Program-made: the position numbers and the translations under genes
The notes under the pieces: model-generated
What the model saw: only the letters and a program-made list of their open reading frames with translations
Told to the model about the DNA's origin: nothing
The model's database searches: none
Origin: Takakia lepidozioides
Lineage: Eukaryota; Streptophyta; Takakiopsida; Takakiales; Takakiaceae
Length of the DNA stretch: 64,000 bases
Assembly (NCBI GenBank): GCA_030704615.1
Contig: CM060731.1
Span: forward strand, 63,220,756-63,284,755
Direction of reading: 5' to 3'
Shown here: positions 1 to 11,500 of the stretch, piece by piece
How positions within the stretch are numbered: the stretch's first letter is position 1
Layout: each line of letters begins with the position of its first letter

Positions 1-65
1 CCAAGATTTTACCGCTCCTCGAGGAACTCGGTGCTAGAGGTGATGTCACGGACATAGCCCAGAAG

Positions 66-190
66 AACTTACCAGGAGTAAATACCAGAAGTTACCAATT
101 TACAATGTTACCGAAAATTACCGCGATCTACCATAAGTTACCATAAGTTACCAAGTTATCGGAAGTTTACCAAATTACCGAGAATAACTT
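66..190. repeat. degenerate TTACC-rich repeat
   Basis: Repeated, imperfect copies of a TTACC or AGTTACC word separated by 5-10 bases. No coding potential was seen. It lies beyond the truncated 3' side of the DIRS-like element and may be part of its decayed terminus, but that is only inference. Confidence 0.5.
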
Positions 191-344
191 GGAAAACTAC
201 TCAGGAAGCTTCTTTTGGAGGAAACTTCTCCATCAAGATACCTCTTCTGTTTAAGAAAACTTCTCCATTTGGGAAAGCCTCTTATGGAACCTCCTAGTAG
301 CCAGTATATATAGGAGGCGAGACTAGATACCTTTCAGTCTCGCC

Positions 345-500
345 AACACAAGTTCAAGCTACTCTTGTTTCCAGTCCCAGTACTCCAGTCCAGCTTCCAG
401 TACTCTAGTCCAGTTTCCAGTATCTGGTACCCTAGTCCAGTTTCCAGCATTCCAGTATTTGAGTCGAGTTCTAGTATCTTGTACTCTTGTTCATTGTTAA
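345..500. repeat. minisatellite of CCAGT.CTCTAGTCCAGTTT-like units
   Basis: Tandem imperfect units of about 25-30 bases containing AGTCCAGTTTCCAGTA. The repetition gives a short repetitive minus-strand ORF (ILETGLEYWKLD-like units). That ORF is a by-product of the repeat and is not called as a gene. Confidence 0.6.
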
Positions 501-528
501 AAAGATCATCTTGATTCATGTTTACCCA

Positions 529-1222
529 TCATACATTCGGCCATGCCGACCTTGACTTCTTGTCTAGTCTTGTATCTCTAGTCTGATATCTTGTTTGCTC
601 TCGTCTTTCACACTGATCAGTCTTGGACTTCTGAATAAAAAGCCGCATGTGTGAAGGAAAAATTAATATTTCATGCCACATAAACTGACGGACTTCGCTC
701 CCACGAAGGAAACCAGTAAAACATAGGGTTATTGAGACTACTCTCATAAGGTTTAAGAGGTTACATTTGGTTGGGGAAAGCTTTTGAATGATGGAACGCA
801 TCATTGAAGGTAAGATGGGTTTCTTTCTATTACTTCCTGAGCTAAGCGTTCGACGTGCCACTTCTCTGGCAATGCGAACCAACGGGTGGTCTGTAGGAGA
901 ACATGCAAGAAGAATCGGAGCAGGTGTGTTCGACGCCTTTATTAATTTAGTAAGGTTTAGTAAGGTAAAGACATATGAGTAATGGATCAGCTAGTAGGGC
1001 GGAAACATTCTTAGTTTGACACCACGTTTTAAAATTATGCCAAGGACTAGCATAAGTTTTCAAGGTGGATGAGGCGCGAACTTTATAAATATTATTTGAA
1101 AATATTTGCCGCAAGGTTTGAAGCTCTAGATCAACAAGAGGTCTGGTAGCCCATTCAGTTGAAGCGAGAACATCTGAAAAATATAGACACATACCTTGGT
1201 TAGAATTCGCAATGTAAACCAT
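529..1222 (-). pseudogene. tyrosine recombinase of the DIRS-like element, truncated
   Basis: The first part (1222-947) resembles the SAM-like core-binding domain, with the segment STLKTYASPWHNFKTWC typical of DIRS recombinases. The second part (about 880-529) carries RKKPILPSMMRSIIQKLSP and then a hydrophobic stretch ending FTGFLRGSEVRQFMW, where the arginine of FLRGSE matches the first catalytic Arg of the YR fold. KSKTDQ follows. The later H-x-x-R box and the catalytic tyrosine are absent because the sequence runs into low-complexity DNA near 530. The two parts are in different frames. Confidence 0.7.
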
Positions 1223-1386
1223 ATATTGAACTTGTCAACCGCGAGAATGGCTGATTTAGAGCATCTAGGTTGCTCGAAGCTTGATCTAGTGTGTCACCGC
1301 CCTTGGGAAAAATAAATGAAATCTATAATAAAATTGGGCGATACTTCCGTGGAGATTCGTAGGAGAGGCCACCATGGTGCTGATTG

Positions 1387-3039
1387 TCATTCGAACACTA
1401 CCAGGGACATAGAAGCATGACATTGGGAAGCATGCCTAAGGGTTAAAGAAACTAGGGATGGCGGAGGAAAACAATAATTAATTGTAAGGCTCCAATCATG
1501 TATGAAAGCATCGGGACTTGTACTACTGCCATTGAATTCAGGAAGTTGAGTATTTACGGGGTTAGCAAATCTATCTACATGATGGGGACCCCATCTAGAT
1601 TCGATCAAAGCAAAATTATTAGGGGAGAGAGAAAAATTATCGAGGTCTCTAATTTTTGAAAGGTAATCAGCCCATTCGTTTTCAGATCTAGGGATCCACT
1701 GGGGTTCTAGTCTAATAGAGTGTTTGAAACAAGAAAAAAAAACTTGAAAACATAAATTATGTATATGTAAATGGCGAGAGCCTCCGGACGAATTAATGTG
1801 AAAGACGTTTAATGAGTTACCCCCTAGCCACTACAGAAGATTGTGAAAGGATGTGACCATGAGCATCTAAAAAATGAGAAAAACGCGAATAATTCTCGTC
1901 AAGTGGACGAGGTTGAAGCATGAGATTGTTCAAAACTAAAGGACCCGTGAAAATAGAGTGGCTCAGAATTATGTGGATCTTGAAACCACGCCCCCAACCG
2001 GTACTGGCGCTTGCATCGTAGAATAATATTCTTTTGCACACACTAGTAGGCCAGATTGTAGTTGAGTTTAAAATGTCAAAAAGAGAAACCCAAGTGGAGA
2101 GTTCAGTCCGAGCCAACTCTGATAAAGTAATGAAACCATGCGAACGTAATCTAGTCAACAAATCTGCATGAAGGTGGAAGGTCAATAATCTACAAAGGGG
2201 TCCTAGACTAATGTCATAGAAGATAACATGCCTAGGATAGAAGCTAAAAGTCTGGAAGTGCATCTAGAAAGTTTAAGACATCTTTGAATAACATTAATTA
2301 ATTTATCTCGACGAGTTTTTGTAATCGAGAAGCGACCAAAAGGAGCTGAAGTGTCTACAGGGAAACCCAAAAAGTTTGTTTGGTGAGATCTGATATCTAG
2401 TAGAATAAAATTCAGAAGTTGACTGGCAGGTGAAAAGAAAATCATCTAGGTACGGGATGCACCGGCAGCCGTGAGAACGCCATAAACGAACCATTTGTCT
2501 CATGGTTTTTGTGAAGACATAACATGCGGTAGCTAACCCGAAAGGGAGCGAGCAGAATGTATAGTAGATACCCCTAAATTCAAAACCGAGGTAGGTCCAA
2601 TAAGCGGGATGGATGTCAATATGATGGTAACCAGACTTAAGATCAAAGGTAAAAATATAGTCGTTGATGTGACAAATGGATTTTACTGAGGTAATGTGTT
2701 CAAAACGGAAGGTCTGTATAAAAAGAAAAGAGTTGAGAACTCTAAGGTCAAGAATCAACCGAAATTTTCCATTGGCCTTGGGCACAACTCCAAGAGGTGA
2801 GCAGAAGAAAGGTTTGAGGGGAGAGACCACGGTAGCACTAGTTGAATTAAAGCTGTGATTGCTTCAGTCACAAAGGAAGAAAATTTAAAAACTGAGGCAT
2901 GGTTCTTGCCAATCCATGGGTCAGTAGGTGGCCATAAAAGCCATGGTAATTGACAGCCACAAGAAATCCTAGCGAGGACAAGCATCAAACTGCCAAAAGT
3001 TCTCCAGAAAGGGAGAACGTTCTTGAGGCGGTGACACAC
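1387..3039 (-). pseudogene. reverse transcriptase-RNase H of the DIRS-like element
   Basis: RT motifs are clear: GVVPKANGKFRLILDLRVLN, FTFDLKSGYHHIDIHP (first catalytic Asp region), LPFGLATACYVFTK, and IPYLDDFLF, which carries the YLDD active site. Downstream, on the minus strand, the RNase H region begins ILFYDASASTGWG. A later block near 1600-1480 (RWGPHHVDRFANPVNTQLPEF) is the conserved DIRS/RNase H tail. At least three frame changes separate these blocks, and a stretch between about 1810 and 1610 is heavily interrupted. No activity is expected. Confidence 0.8.
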
Positions 3040-3048
3040 TTGTGAGCC

Positions 3049-3420
3049 TTAAGCTGAAGAGCTAGAATCAAATTCAGACTTAAAAGAAGTTAGATCTTCG
3101 TCAATGATGTTGGTAAGTTCCTCGCTGGTTAATCCTTGGGCAGAGAGCTTTTCTATAACGACATCAAGATTGTCTTCTGCGTCGTGAAGGACCTCAAGAG
3201 TCTTCTTGTTGCTTTCGTGTTGGAGAGGCTGCTCACGTGCATGACGTTTCTTCCGCTCCATTTCTCTTTCCATTTGTTGGATCTTCCTTTGCCAGCTTGC
3301 ATTTGTCTGATCCTGAGTTTGGACCATGTTAGATAAGGCCTTGAAGTGAGCTGTAGCCCATGCAGGTGCCCCAACATCTTGCGTACTGGGCCTAACACAT
3401 ACATAAAGTAGCAAGGTCAT
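3049..3420 (-). CDS. gag-like coiled-coil ORF upstream of the DIRS RT
   Basis: A 123-codon ORF, rich in Gln, Lys and Glu, predicted from composition to be largely helical (QQMEREMERKKRHAREQ), with an acidic end (DEDLTSF) and a serine run before the stop. It sits directly upstream of the RT frame on the same strand, where the first ORF of DIRS elements lies. I do not recognise a defined domain, so the gag assignment rests on position and composition. Confidence 0.4.
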   Translation of the reverse strand: MTLLLYVCVRPSTQDVGAPAWATAHFKALSNMVQTQDQTNASWQRKIQQMEREMERKKRHAREQPLQHESNKKTLEVLHDAEDNLDVVIEKLSAQGLTSEELTNIIDEDLTSFKSEFDSSSSA

Positions 3421-3663
3421 CTAAAATAGCAAGGTAAAAACTAAAAGTGACAAGGTATGCTAAATTGAGAAGTGGGCTTGCTATATATGGAAGAGCGGGC
3501 TCATTCATATTGTATTGTGAATTCTACCCCGCGCTTGGGTTTCATTGCGCTCTCTTGGGGACGATTTGCGGTTCACTCTGTTCTATATTGCATTTCTATA
3601 TTGTTTGTTGCAGCTTTCTTATCGATTGCACTATAGGAAGGATGTTTTTACAGAACGTGTGCG

Positions 3664-4212
3664 ATGTATCTTGCAGAGGTATCCTGCAAGAGCATGGCTA
3701 CTTTGGTCGAGTCACCTGTTCGTGGGGTGCCCATTCGTGTTTCAGAGGATATTAGTATGTGGAAGATTTGTGGGGTTAAGGCAGGAAAGCCACACTCTTG
3801 TTATCTTGCTAGATTTGACCAAGTGACAATGACGGGGGTGATCTTTCTGGGTAGTACTACTCCCCTTTTTCCTCACAGCGTACGGGTACATGGCGGCACA
3901 AAGCAGGATTCTATTGGTATGCTAAAGACTATCCCTCCTGCTGCTTTCAATCAAGTTTTTTACTTGGATCTCAGCCATCCTCTTCGGGTTCAATTGATTC
4001 ATGTTCCGCCCCCTAACAATCTCAACTCGTTGAAAAACACAAGCTTTGGTTTGGTTCAAAGATATGGCCAACCACAAGTTGGGATCACTGATTATGTGAA
4101 TGTGGTACCCCGGTTAGTTCTCTCTTTGGATGCGGAGTCGGTGGATACGTTTTGGAAATTGCATTTTCCATATCACATGGCGAGACCAAGACAGAGGGTG
4201 GAAATCTTGTGA
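3664..4212 (+). CDS. unidentified 182-codon ORF
   Basis: An uninterrupted ATG-initiated ORF; a second in-frame ATG lies ten codons in (MATLVESPVRGVPIRV). The protein looks globular, with balanced composition, several prolines and no signal peptide, membrane segment or recognised motif. Phrases such as FYLDLSHPLRVQLIHVPPPN look like real protein rather than chance translation. It stops exactly where the palindromic element at 4210-4668 begins, so the true end could have been lost to that insertion. It could be an exon of a larger gene or part of a mobile element. Confidence 0.35.
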   Translation: MYLAEVSCKSMATLVESPVRGVPIRVSEDISMWKICGVKAGKPHSCYLARFDQVTMTGVIFLGSTTPLFPHSVRVHGGTKQDSIGMLKTIPPAAFNQVFYLDLSHPLRVQLIHVPPPNNLNSLKNTSFGLVQRYGQPQVGITDYVNVVPRLVLSLDAESVDTFWKLHFPYHMARPRQRVEIL

Positions 4213-4668
4213 GCACAGCGTGAGCATGCTCACGTGAGCACGGCGTGAGCACAACCCACGGTCATAGGGGTTAAATGTTTTCAAATTGCGGTCATAGGAA
4301 TTACATGTTAACAGGCACCGTGCATATGAGTACCTTCAGATTTATTTTCTCAATGCAAAAATAACTTTTCTGGGGCTTAAACTGCCGATACCCGGACTGA
4401 AAACCACCATTTTTGTTTTTCTGGGGTATCTGGTTCGCATAATGTGAGGAAACCCCACGCCTATAGGGTAACATGTTTATCGTGTATAGGTGTTACTTGT
4501 TTCTTAAAGTGATGCTGTGAGGGCCTATGTGAGCAGTTAAAAAAAGTTTCGCAAAGTTTTTTGTTTCTCAATTTTAGTTTCGCTGGAGAATATTCGAAAG
4601 ACATCTAGGGAATATCCTTAATCGCTTGTGCTCACATGAGCATGCTCACATGAGCATGCTCACACGCT
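4210..4668. mobile_element. small element bounded by palindromic inverted repeats
   Basis: At 4220-4241 and at 4628-4649 the sequence carries a 22-base inverted repeat, GTGAGCATGCTCACGTGAGCAC against GTGAGCATGCTCATGTGAGCAC on the opposite strand, one mismatch. Each arm is itself a palindrome around GAGCATGCTC, and further partial copies extend both ends. The roughly 390 bases between are non-coding and contain two direct copies of a CCCACG..TATAGGG-like stretch (near 4255 and 4453). A MITE or fold-back element is the simplest reading. No target duplication was found. Confidence 0.5.
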
Positions 4669-4736
4669 ACCCAACCTCCCAAGAAATAGGTCAAGTTTAG
4701 GACTGCATGGAGCAGGTGTAGGAGGTACAAGGGCCG

Positions 4737-5075
4737 ATGCAGCCAGCCACAGAGGACGCACCATGGGGGCGTATTGGCACTTTACGCATTGGTATTGGTA
4801 TTTGCTGCATTGTAAACGACGGTAGAGATGACGAAAGCGACGCAGAAGATGACAACGAGCTTCTGGAGTCCCGGCATAATCCCTGTGGTCTTGATGGCAC
4901 TATGGTTGTATGTGATTTTGACTTACTGGAGGCCTTGTCAAATATATGGCTTTCATCTTTGTAGGCAGACGAAGAACTGGAGAAAGAAGAAGATGTACTT
5001 GAATTTCGAACCTCTCTGATCCGTTGTGATGGTTTTCGCAGTTTCAGGCTACTCTCTTCACAGCATGACCTCTGA
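4737..5075 (+). other. unidentified coding-like segment, possibly two exons
   Basis: One frame from 4737 encodes an acidic stretch (NDGRDDESDAEDDNELLE). After a plausible acceptor TTTGTAG at about 4961-4967, another frame encodes ADEELEKEEDVLEFRTSLIR up to a TGA near 5075. The acidic, helical bias and the acceptor-like junction suggest decayed or partial exons. No family was recognised and the segment could be non-coding. The rest of the stretch to 5570 shows nothing I can support. Confidence 0.2.
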
Positions 5076-5570
5076 ATGGATCTGTAAGAGAGAACTGCAG
5101 AATACTCTCATTGGCATATTTACACTTTTTCCCAGAACAGAACATAATGTTTCCAAGTAAAGGACTTAGTTCCAGTCACACCTCAAAAACCAGCGGGTGG
5201 AAAATCATTGACCAGCTCACTGACTATCACATGCACAAACTAACTACATATATAACAAGTCGGATAGATAAATTTCCATCATCCAGCTTTCAGAAAAGAT
5301 TGGAGAGATCTATCAAGAAATCACCTCCACAATAGATTACACAGCTCATACATGAATGCATCCGACAGTTGACACAAATACCAGCTTCCTTTATAAATTG
5401 AGCAAAACCTCATCAGAATTTGCAAGTCTTCGAACATGTGTTCACTCCACCTCCAAAAGCCACTGTGTACTTAAATGTGTGCAGCACCAAGGTTACTATA
5501 CTTTAGAAAATGGTAAAAGTTCTGCAGAATTTGGCACACCACAGATTGGCTTACCTAGCAAATATTAAGT

Positions 5571-8500
5571 TTAGTAGCCATCCTGGGGAGGAGTAAACTT
5601 CTTTTTAGGAGGAGAGTTTTTTCTAGGAGGGGGAACTTGTCCGGCAGGTCCTGCAGGTTTGGCCTGCTCGGCCGCATATTTTCTAGGAGGTGGGACCTGT
5701 CCGGCAGTGTTCGCCTCTTTCACCGGATAGCTTCTAGGAGGGGGGACCTGTGTTGCATAATCCTCTTCCACCACAACCCCTTCCACCACATCCACCACAC
5801 CTGAGCTGCTAACACCTGCAATCTTCAGCTCGCCAGAAAGGCCTGCAGCCATCATCTCATAGACCCCTCGTCCAAACTCGGCAGGATTGTCAGGCTGCCG
5901 ATAACACAAAAGAGGTTGTGAGAAAAAATGTGTGCAACAGTAATAGCTGTAATGATGTGCCATTCCAGCAAACTTCTGACCTAGCCTGGCTTGGCAGATG
6001 TGAAACCTCAAGAATAGACCACTCCTGGTTGGACCACAACATTTAGTGCGAAACAGTCCTAGTACTAACAAAACTAGTCAACAGAACTGCAGGGGTGTGC
6101 GGCAGAGAAGAGAGCAAGAAGAGAAGCAACAGGACTGGCTGAAGGCATATTATCAAATGAAGGTTCAACCCTCAGCACTTACAGAGTAGCCACTGGCCAT
6201 TTTTGAAGTCTCAAAAAGAAGCTCCAAAATTTGTTTAGCTTGAGGACCAGTTCTTTCACTCTTGGAGGCAGACTGCAAGCCCGTTAACAACACCTAACAT
6301 TAGCAGAAATCCATACATCTTCAATAATTGCTCAGACCATTTCAGTACAAAATGAGGAGAAAGGAAAATAATCTGATTAGGAGAAACTCCACTTGTTGCC
6401 AGACATCATAATCAAAAAACTGTCTCAACAAGATCAAAGATCCAAGTTGCATTGTAGACATTTGAGTGCCTGCCCCACCCAGTTAGTGGATCTCAAGGAC
6501 AGCCACATTGACTGGCAGGCAAGAAGCATTTGGAATACCCAGTCCCCAAATCTAACATGCAACACTAGAAATATGATACTCACATTCAATGCCTGGATGA
6601 TCAGATGGTTAGGATTGATCTCAAGTGTTCGTTGCTTTAAAATGTCGAATGAGTTTGGCATGTCTCCAAACGATTGTGCCTTCATTATCCTGAACCCATC
6701 ACCACATCCCATATAAGTTTTCGTATACTCTACACCAAAGGGGCCAGTGTCACACCCTCCATGCAGTGACCTTCTTATGGGCCAGCTTATCTGATGGATA
6801 AAGTGCTTCGAGTTACCTCTCCATGTTTGCCGACCAGCCATACTTGCCCGAGACGAGTACACAAGGAGAAGAACTTAGTCGCTTGGAGACTTCAACCTTG
6901 GTCACTTTATCTCCAAGAGTTCCCTTCATCCAATCACACAGGGATTTGAACTCCTCCGAAACCTCCTTGTCCTTCTCTTTATCCTCATCCCCTGCCAATT
7001 AGAACCAATGTCATTTCATAAGCCTCCAAGTCTGTGGAAATTCTCATCATTATAATGCAACCGACAGATGTCACTTGGAGACTGGTCCATGGTTCAAATG
7101 TGTTAGCCCATGATCAAGAATTTCAGTCCAATTCACCAGCTGACAGAGAGGTTGGATTCGTCTACAAACCAAATGCACAAAGAACACAGCTCTTGTTATT
7201 GTCTGCTAAGACAAATGAGACTGAACATTCACAACTCACCTAGTTCCAAACCTTCCTTGCTGATGTCAACAAATTCCTTTTCTTTAAAGTTTGACATATG
7301 AGTGAGTGCCACCTCATCAATAGGCTCAATCAAATATAGCACCTGCCATCGCAAGCATAAAACTTCAGGTGATAAACAGATATCTTGATTTATCTCCACA
7401 AATTCCATCTTTTCCTGAGCCTCGGGTTTTTACATTGCTGCTGTTCTCTAATAGAGCCACACAAACTGCCTTGAAGGCACTAACAACTAACAAGTCCTCA
7501 CAGCTCCGGACAGTTCTGATAATGTTGAATTGCAATACCTAAGTTGCAGATCTAGGTATGTGACATTCTTATGTGCAGTTGGCCAAACACTCCAAACCTG
7601 GCCTTCAAAAGCATGAGCTGATCATCCTGTTCATAAATAAAGACTCCAAATTCCATGTAATTTGGCAAATCTAGTCCAAATTGAACTGAACTAATTTGAT
7701 CAATTCCTTAGCAACCAGAATAGCTTCTAGTCAGAATTGTAAACCCACCTCCAGATCTCTCTTTACAAGCTCTTCCAAGAATGGTGCACTCTTGGCACTT
7801 TGGATGTTGTCGGCCGACAGATAATATATAACCTTTTGGTCAGACTTCATGCGCTCAACATACTCGTTTAGTGATGTCAGCTCATCCTCACTCTTGCTTG
7901 AATTAAATCGGAGCAAAGGTGCCAAACGCTTGTGGTTGTCAGCATCATCAGTACAACCCATCTTCAGATTCCTCCCAAAATCAGTCCAAAACTTCTTATA
8001 GTCCTGCAGACGTGAAGAGGAAGGAGTGTGTCACATCGACCTATCTTCATATATAGAGCAGGACTGCAATTTCATGTGCCAGACACTACCATCAAATATT
8101 GAGTACTATTACCTATCTGCCAATTGCAGTTGCAGTTGTTCCAATTTGGTGAAAGTTCCTGTCATTAGTGAAACTAGCATCTAACCCTGTGGAGTCCAAA
8201 GCCGCCCCAACAGTCACCGGTGTGAGCTGCTTGTACCAAATAAACAGACTCTAAAATATCACGACTTATGAAAGAGTCTAATAGATATGCATACTAGATT
8301 TAGACAGCTCTTTCTAAAGTTCTAGTTACAAAATACCTCTTTGTTTTCGCGTCTGGAAATTTCGTCGATCATGTCAAAAGTTTTCCGGACCAGGCGCTGC
8401 TTCATCAGACGAACCTGCACCAAACCCAAAATAGTAAATCCTAGCAAGACTATAAATGACTTACACATCTGCGGCATCTCTAAAGTATGGAGAAAGAGAG

Positions 8501-11500
8501 AGAACAATTAGATCAAAATGAGTTGAAGCTTGGAATGAGAGGAGGTGGGTGTTGAGAATACCACGCGGCTCTCTTGTAGAATTTCACGAGACACATTCAA
8601 AGGGAGGTCGTTAGAATCCACCACACCCTTGACAAAGTTTAAATACCGTGGGAACTGCAAACAGTTACAGGGACCAGCTTCAGCTTTCACAGAGAGCATC
8701 AAAGCTATCAATATATGAAGCCTCAACAGGGAGATTGCAAAAATAGCAAAGTGGGCTTTGTTTGAACAATGACATGGACATCTCCCATGCAAGAATGTCA
8801 GAATTCGAATTCAACCTAGTGACGACTTGGAAGAACGGCCCTTTGAAGTAGTCATGCACTGGTACAAGAACCATTCCTCAAGCCTACAACAACTAAGACT
8901 GCCACACTGCACTGCCTGCATTGCAAGATACCATAGATTGGACTGCATGTCTGCAAATCTTAGGTCCAACACAGATACTGTTGGGCAGTAGATTGTTTGG
9001 CTTACCAGGTCAGAATCAAACTGATCTGAGATGAAAACTCGCTTCACGTACATTCGAATGTCCCCTTTCTTACCATCCCACATATTCTTTGTGTAGTAGG
9101 GTGCCATGCCTGGAATGAACAAAAGACCCTTGAACTCTATGTCTCCCTGCGCCCATCAAAAGCCCACAGCCTGAAAACTCCTACCTTAACCATGCAGGTC
9201 TCTTTCCTATCAATATCCAATAACAGATACCTGTGGAAAAATGTATATCAGCCTGAACTCCCATCGCAACGACTCCCAATTTCTTTTCCGAGGAACGATG
9301 CAAGGCAATCACAAACCTCAACATTGAAGTGGGAGTGAGCTTGCGGATCCACAGATGCCTTGAAAGTACTCTTATAAAATTCATTATACTCCTCCTTGGT
9401 GACCTCCTTTGGGGACCGTAACTGCCACAACACAAAAACATTAAACAAACTCAGAAAGCGTGCCCCGTTGCAAATCCCAAAACAGCTATCAGCATAAGCA
9501 AACTTCAAACAAAACTCCCAGGTAGACGATTACAGCTTGGAGACGAGGAGGTGTTCAAGTTACATACCCATATTGGCTTGGATTCATTAGCCAGCTCCCA
9601 ATCCCAGTACTTCTCCGTGACAGTCTTCTTCTGCAAGAAGAGCACACCACATCTTTTAGTTCATTAAGGCCAAAGCTGAATACTAAGTGACGCCTCTGAA
9701 AGGTATTATGACCTTTTGCATACACCAACGCACTGTCCATTGCAGAATCTCTACAAATTGAACCAGAAAAGCACTAGAGACACAACTTAAGGTCCACCAA
9801 TGCAAAACCTAAATACTTCAACAGGTGAAACCCTACAGCACACCAATGCACTGGCCATTTTCTACAATCTGATTGAACGGATAAAAACAGCAAGAATGCC
9901 ACTTACGCCTGCTCCTTCCTCTTCAGCTTCTGCTTCTTTCTCCTCTCCCTCTCCCTCTACCTGTTGATCATAGAACTGGATCCTGGATTAGCACCTCAGT
10001 AAACTACCAACATAAAACTCAAACTAGACCCACATCCATATTCAAATTCTTATAACACAAACAGGCATCACCCTTGAGCTATCCAGCTCTTCAAAAGGTT
10101 CTTGGTGACAAAGGCATCATCTTCATGCCATTGGCAGTGAACTTCAAAGCAGCACAATGTAGCTCAAGCCTGCAAGAAGAAACAACCTCCTTTTCCCGGG
10201 ACTTCTCCAGCCAGGTGTAGATTGGGAAGGAGATGAACTGCGAATAATTCTTGACCAGGTTCTGTATTCTCTTAGTATCTCCAAACTCGAATTTCTCGTC
10301 CTCCTGCATAATCCAACCAATTGTTAGTGGAGTATACTGCTGGTTACCGCTTGCTTACGGTTTCAATAGACAAGATGTAAGCATACAACCAGCACGCCCA
10401 TTCGTTTATTTTCCCCATCACACTGGTAGTGGCCTCAGAACCACAATCAGTAATATTCCAGACACATGCAAACTTAAATCTAGCATTGAAGGACCTAAAA
10501 ACCTGCCGTAACATTTGTCAAAATACCTTCAGATGAAGAGTGATGGTAGTGCCACGCGGAATCAACTTCACAGGGTCTGTCTCCTCCCGAATGGTATATG
10601 CATTTGTGTTGGCTGCCCCTTCCCACACAAACTGCTTGTCTGACTTGGCACTCTTAGTAGCTACAGTCACCTGCCCAGATCCCCAGAAGATGCACAGCAG
10701 ACAAAGCAAGTCCATCATCCAACCATTTGGTAAACAACCTTAGAGGAAGAGGGATTGATACCCACTTCGTAAGCATGGACTCATCTTACAGAGACAGGGG
10801 CACAGAAGTATTTTAGCAAATTCTCCAGAAATGTCCCAGGTCTAAGTGCAATCACATGTGAAAGCGATTTTCAAAGCTACAGCACAAGCACAAAAAAGGA
10901 AAGCCCAAACCAACCTAAAATGCAGCTGTTCAACAGATATGAACAAAATAGTTCCATGGTAATATCAGTCTTCATAGAAAAACAAATGTTCAGAAATACA
11001 TTCTGAAGGAAGCGCAAGACAAAAATGCTCCAAATCACCTTGTCAGCCACCAGAAATGCTGAATAGAAACCCACACCAAATTTTCCAATCAAGTTGTTAT
11101 CACCACTGGCACCCCCCTCCTTACTTTCCTGCATTCACCCCACAGCATACATCAGAGGGCAATTATCATTAAAAACAGAATCCCACATGTGTTTGATGAT
11201 GTTCAAAACACGAACTCTATCAATAATTTCGAAATCACGAAATCACAGGTGCATCTCAACTTTGTACTTTCATAATACAATGCACCCTGGCGATGTAAAT
11301 AACAGCAAAGAAGCTATTGAGGACATCCACCTTCATGGCCTGCAGGAATTTGGCTGTCCCACTCTGGGCAATGGTACCCAAGCTGTCCACCAGCTCTTCT
11401 CGTGTCATCCCAATACCCGTATCCCTGGGAATTCACACTAGGCATTTCAGCACCTAATATGAAGGATTCCACCAAATGATATATAACACTAACAAAGCTG

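Larger units (their letters stand above)
529..3420 (-). mobile_element. DIRS-like tyrosine-recombinase retrotransposon, degraded
   Basis: Read on the minus strand, the region shows in order a gag-like coiled-coil ORF (3420-3049), reverse transcriptase (about 3000-2300), RNase H (about 2270-1390) and the N-terminal part of a tyrosine recombinase (1222-529). RT followed by RNase H followed by a tyrosine recombinase, with no integrase and no aspartic protease, is the DIRS arrangement. Several frameshifts and stops break the frames. The recombinase is cut off after its first catalytic arginine, and no split direct or inverted terminal repeats were recognised. The copy is therefore dead and 3'-truncated. 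Confidence 0.8.

Noticed and set aside
6434-6862. A 142-codon minus ORF inside the HSP90 region
   Set aside because: It is exon 18 read through into both neighbouring introns; only 6689-6584 is coding.
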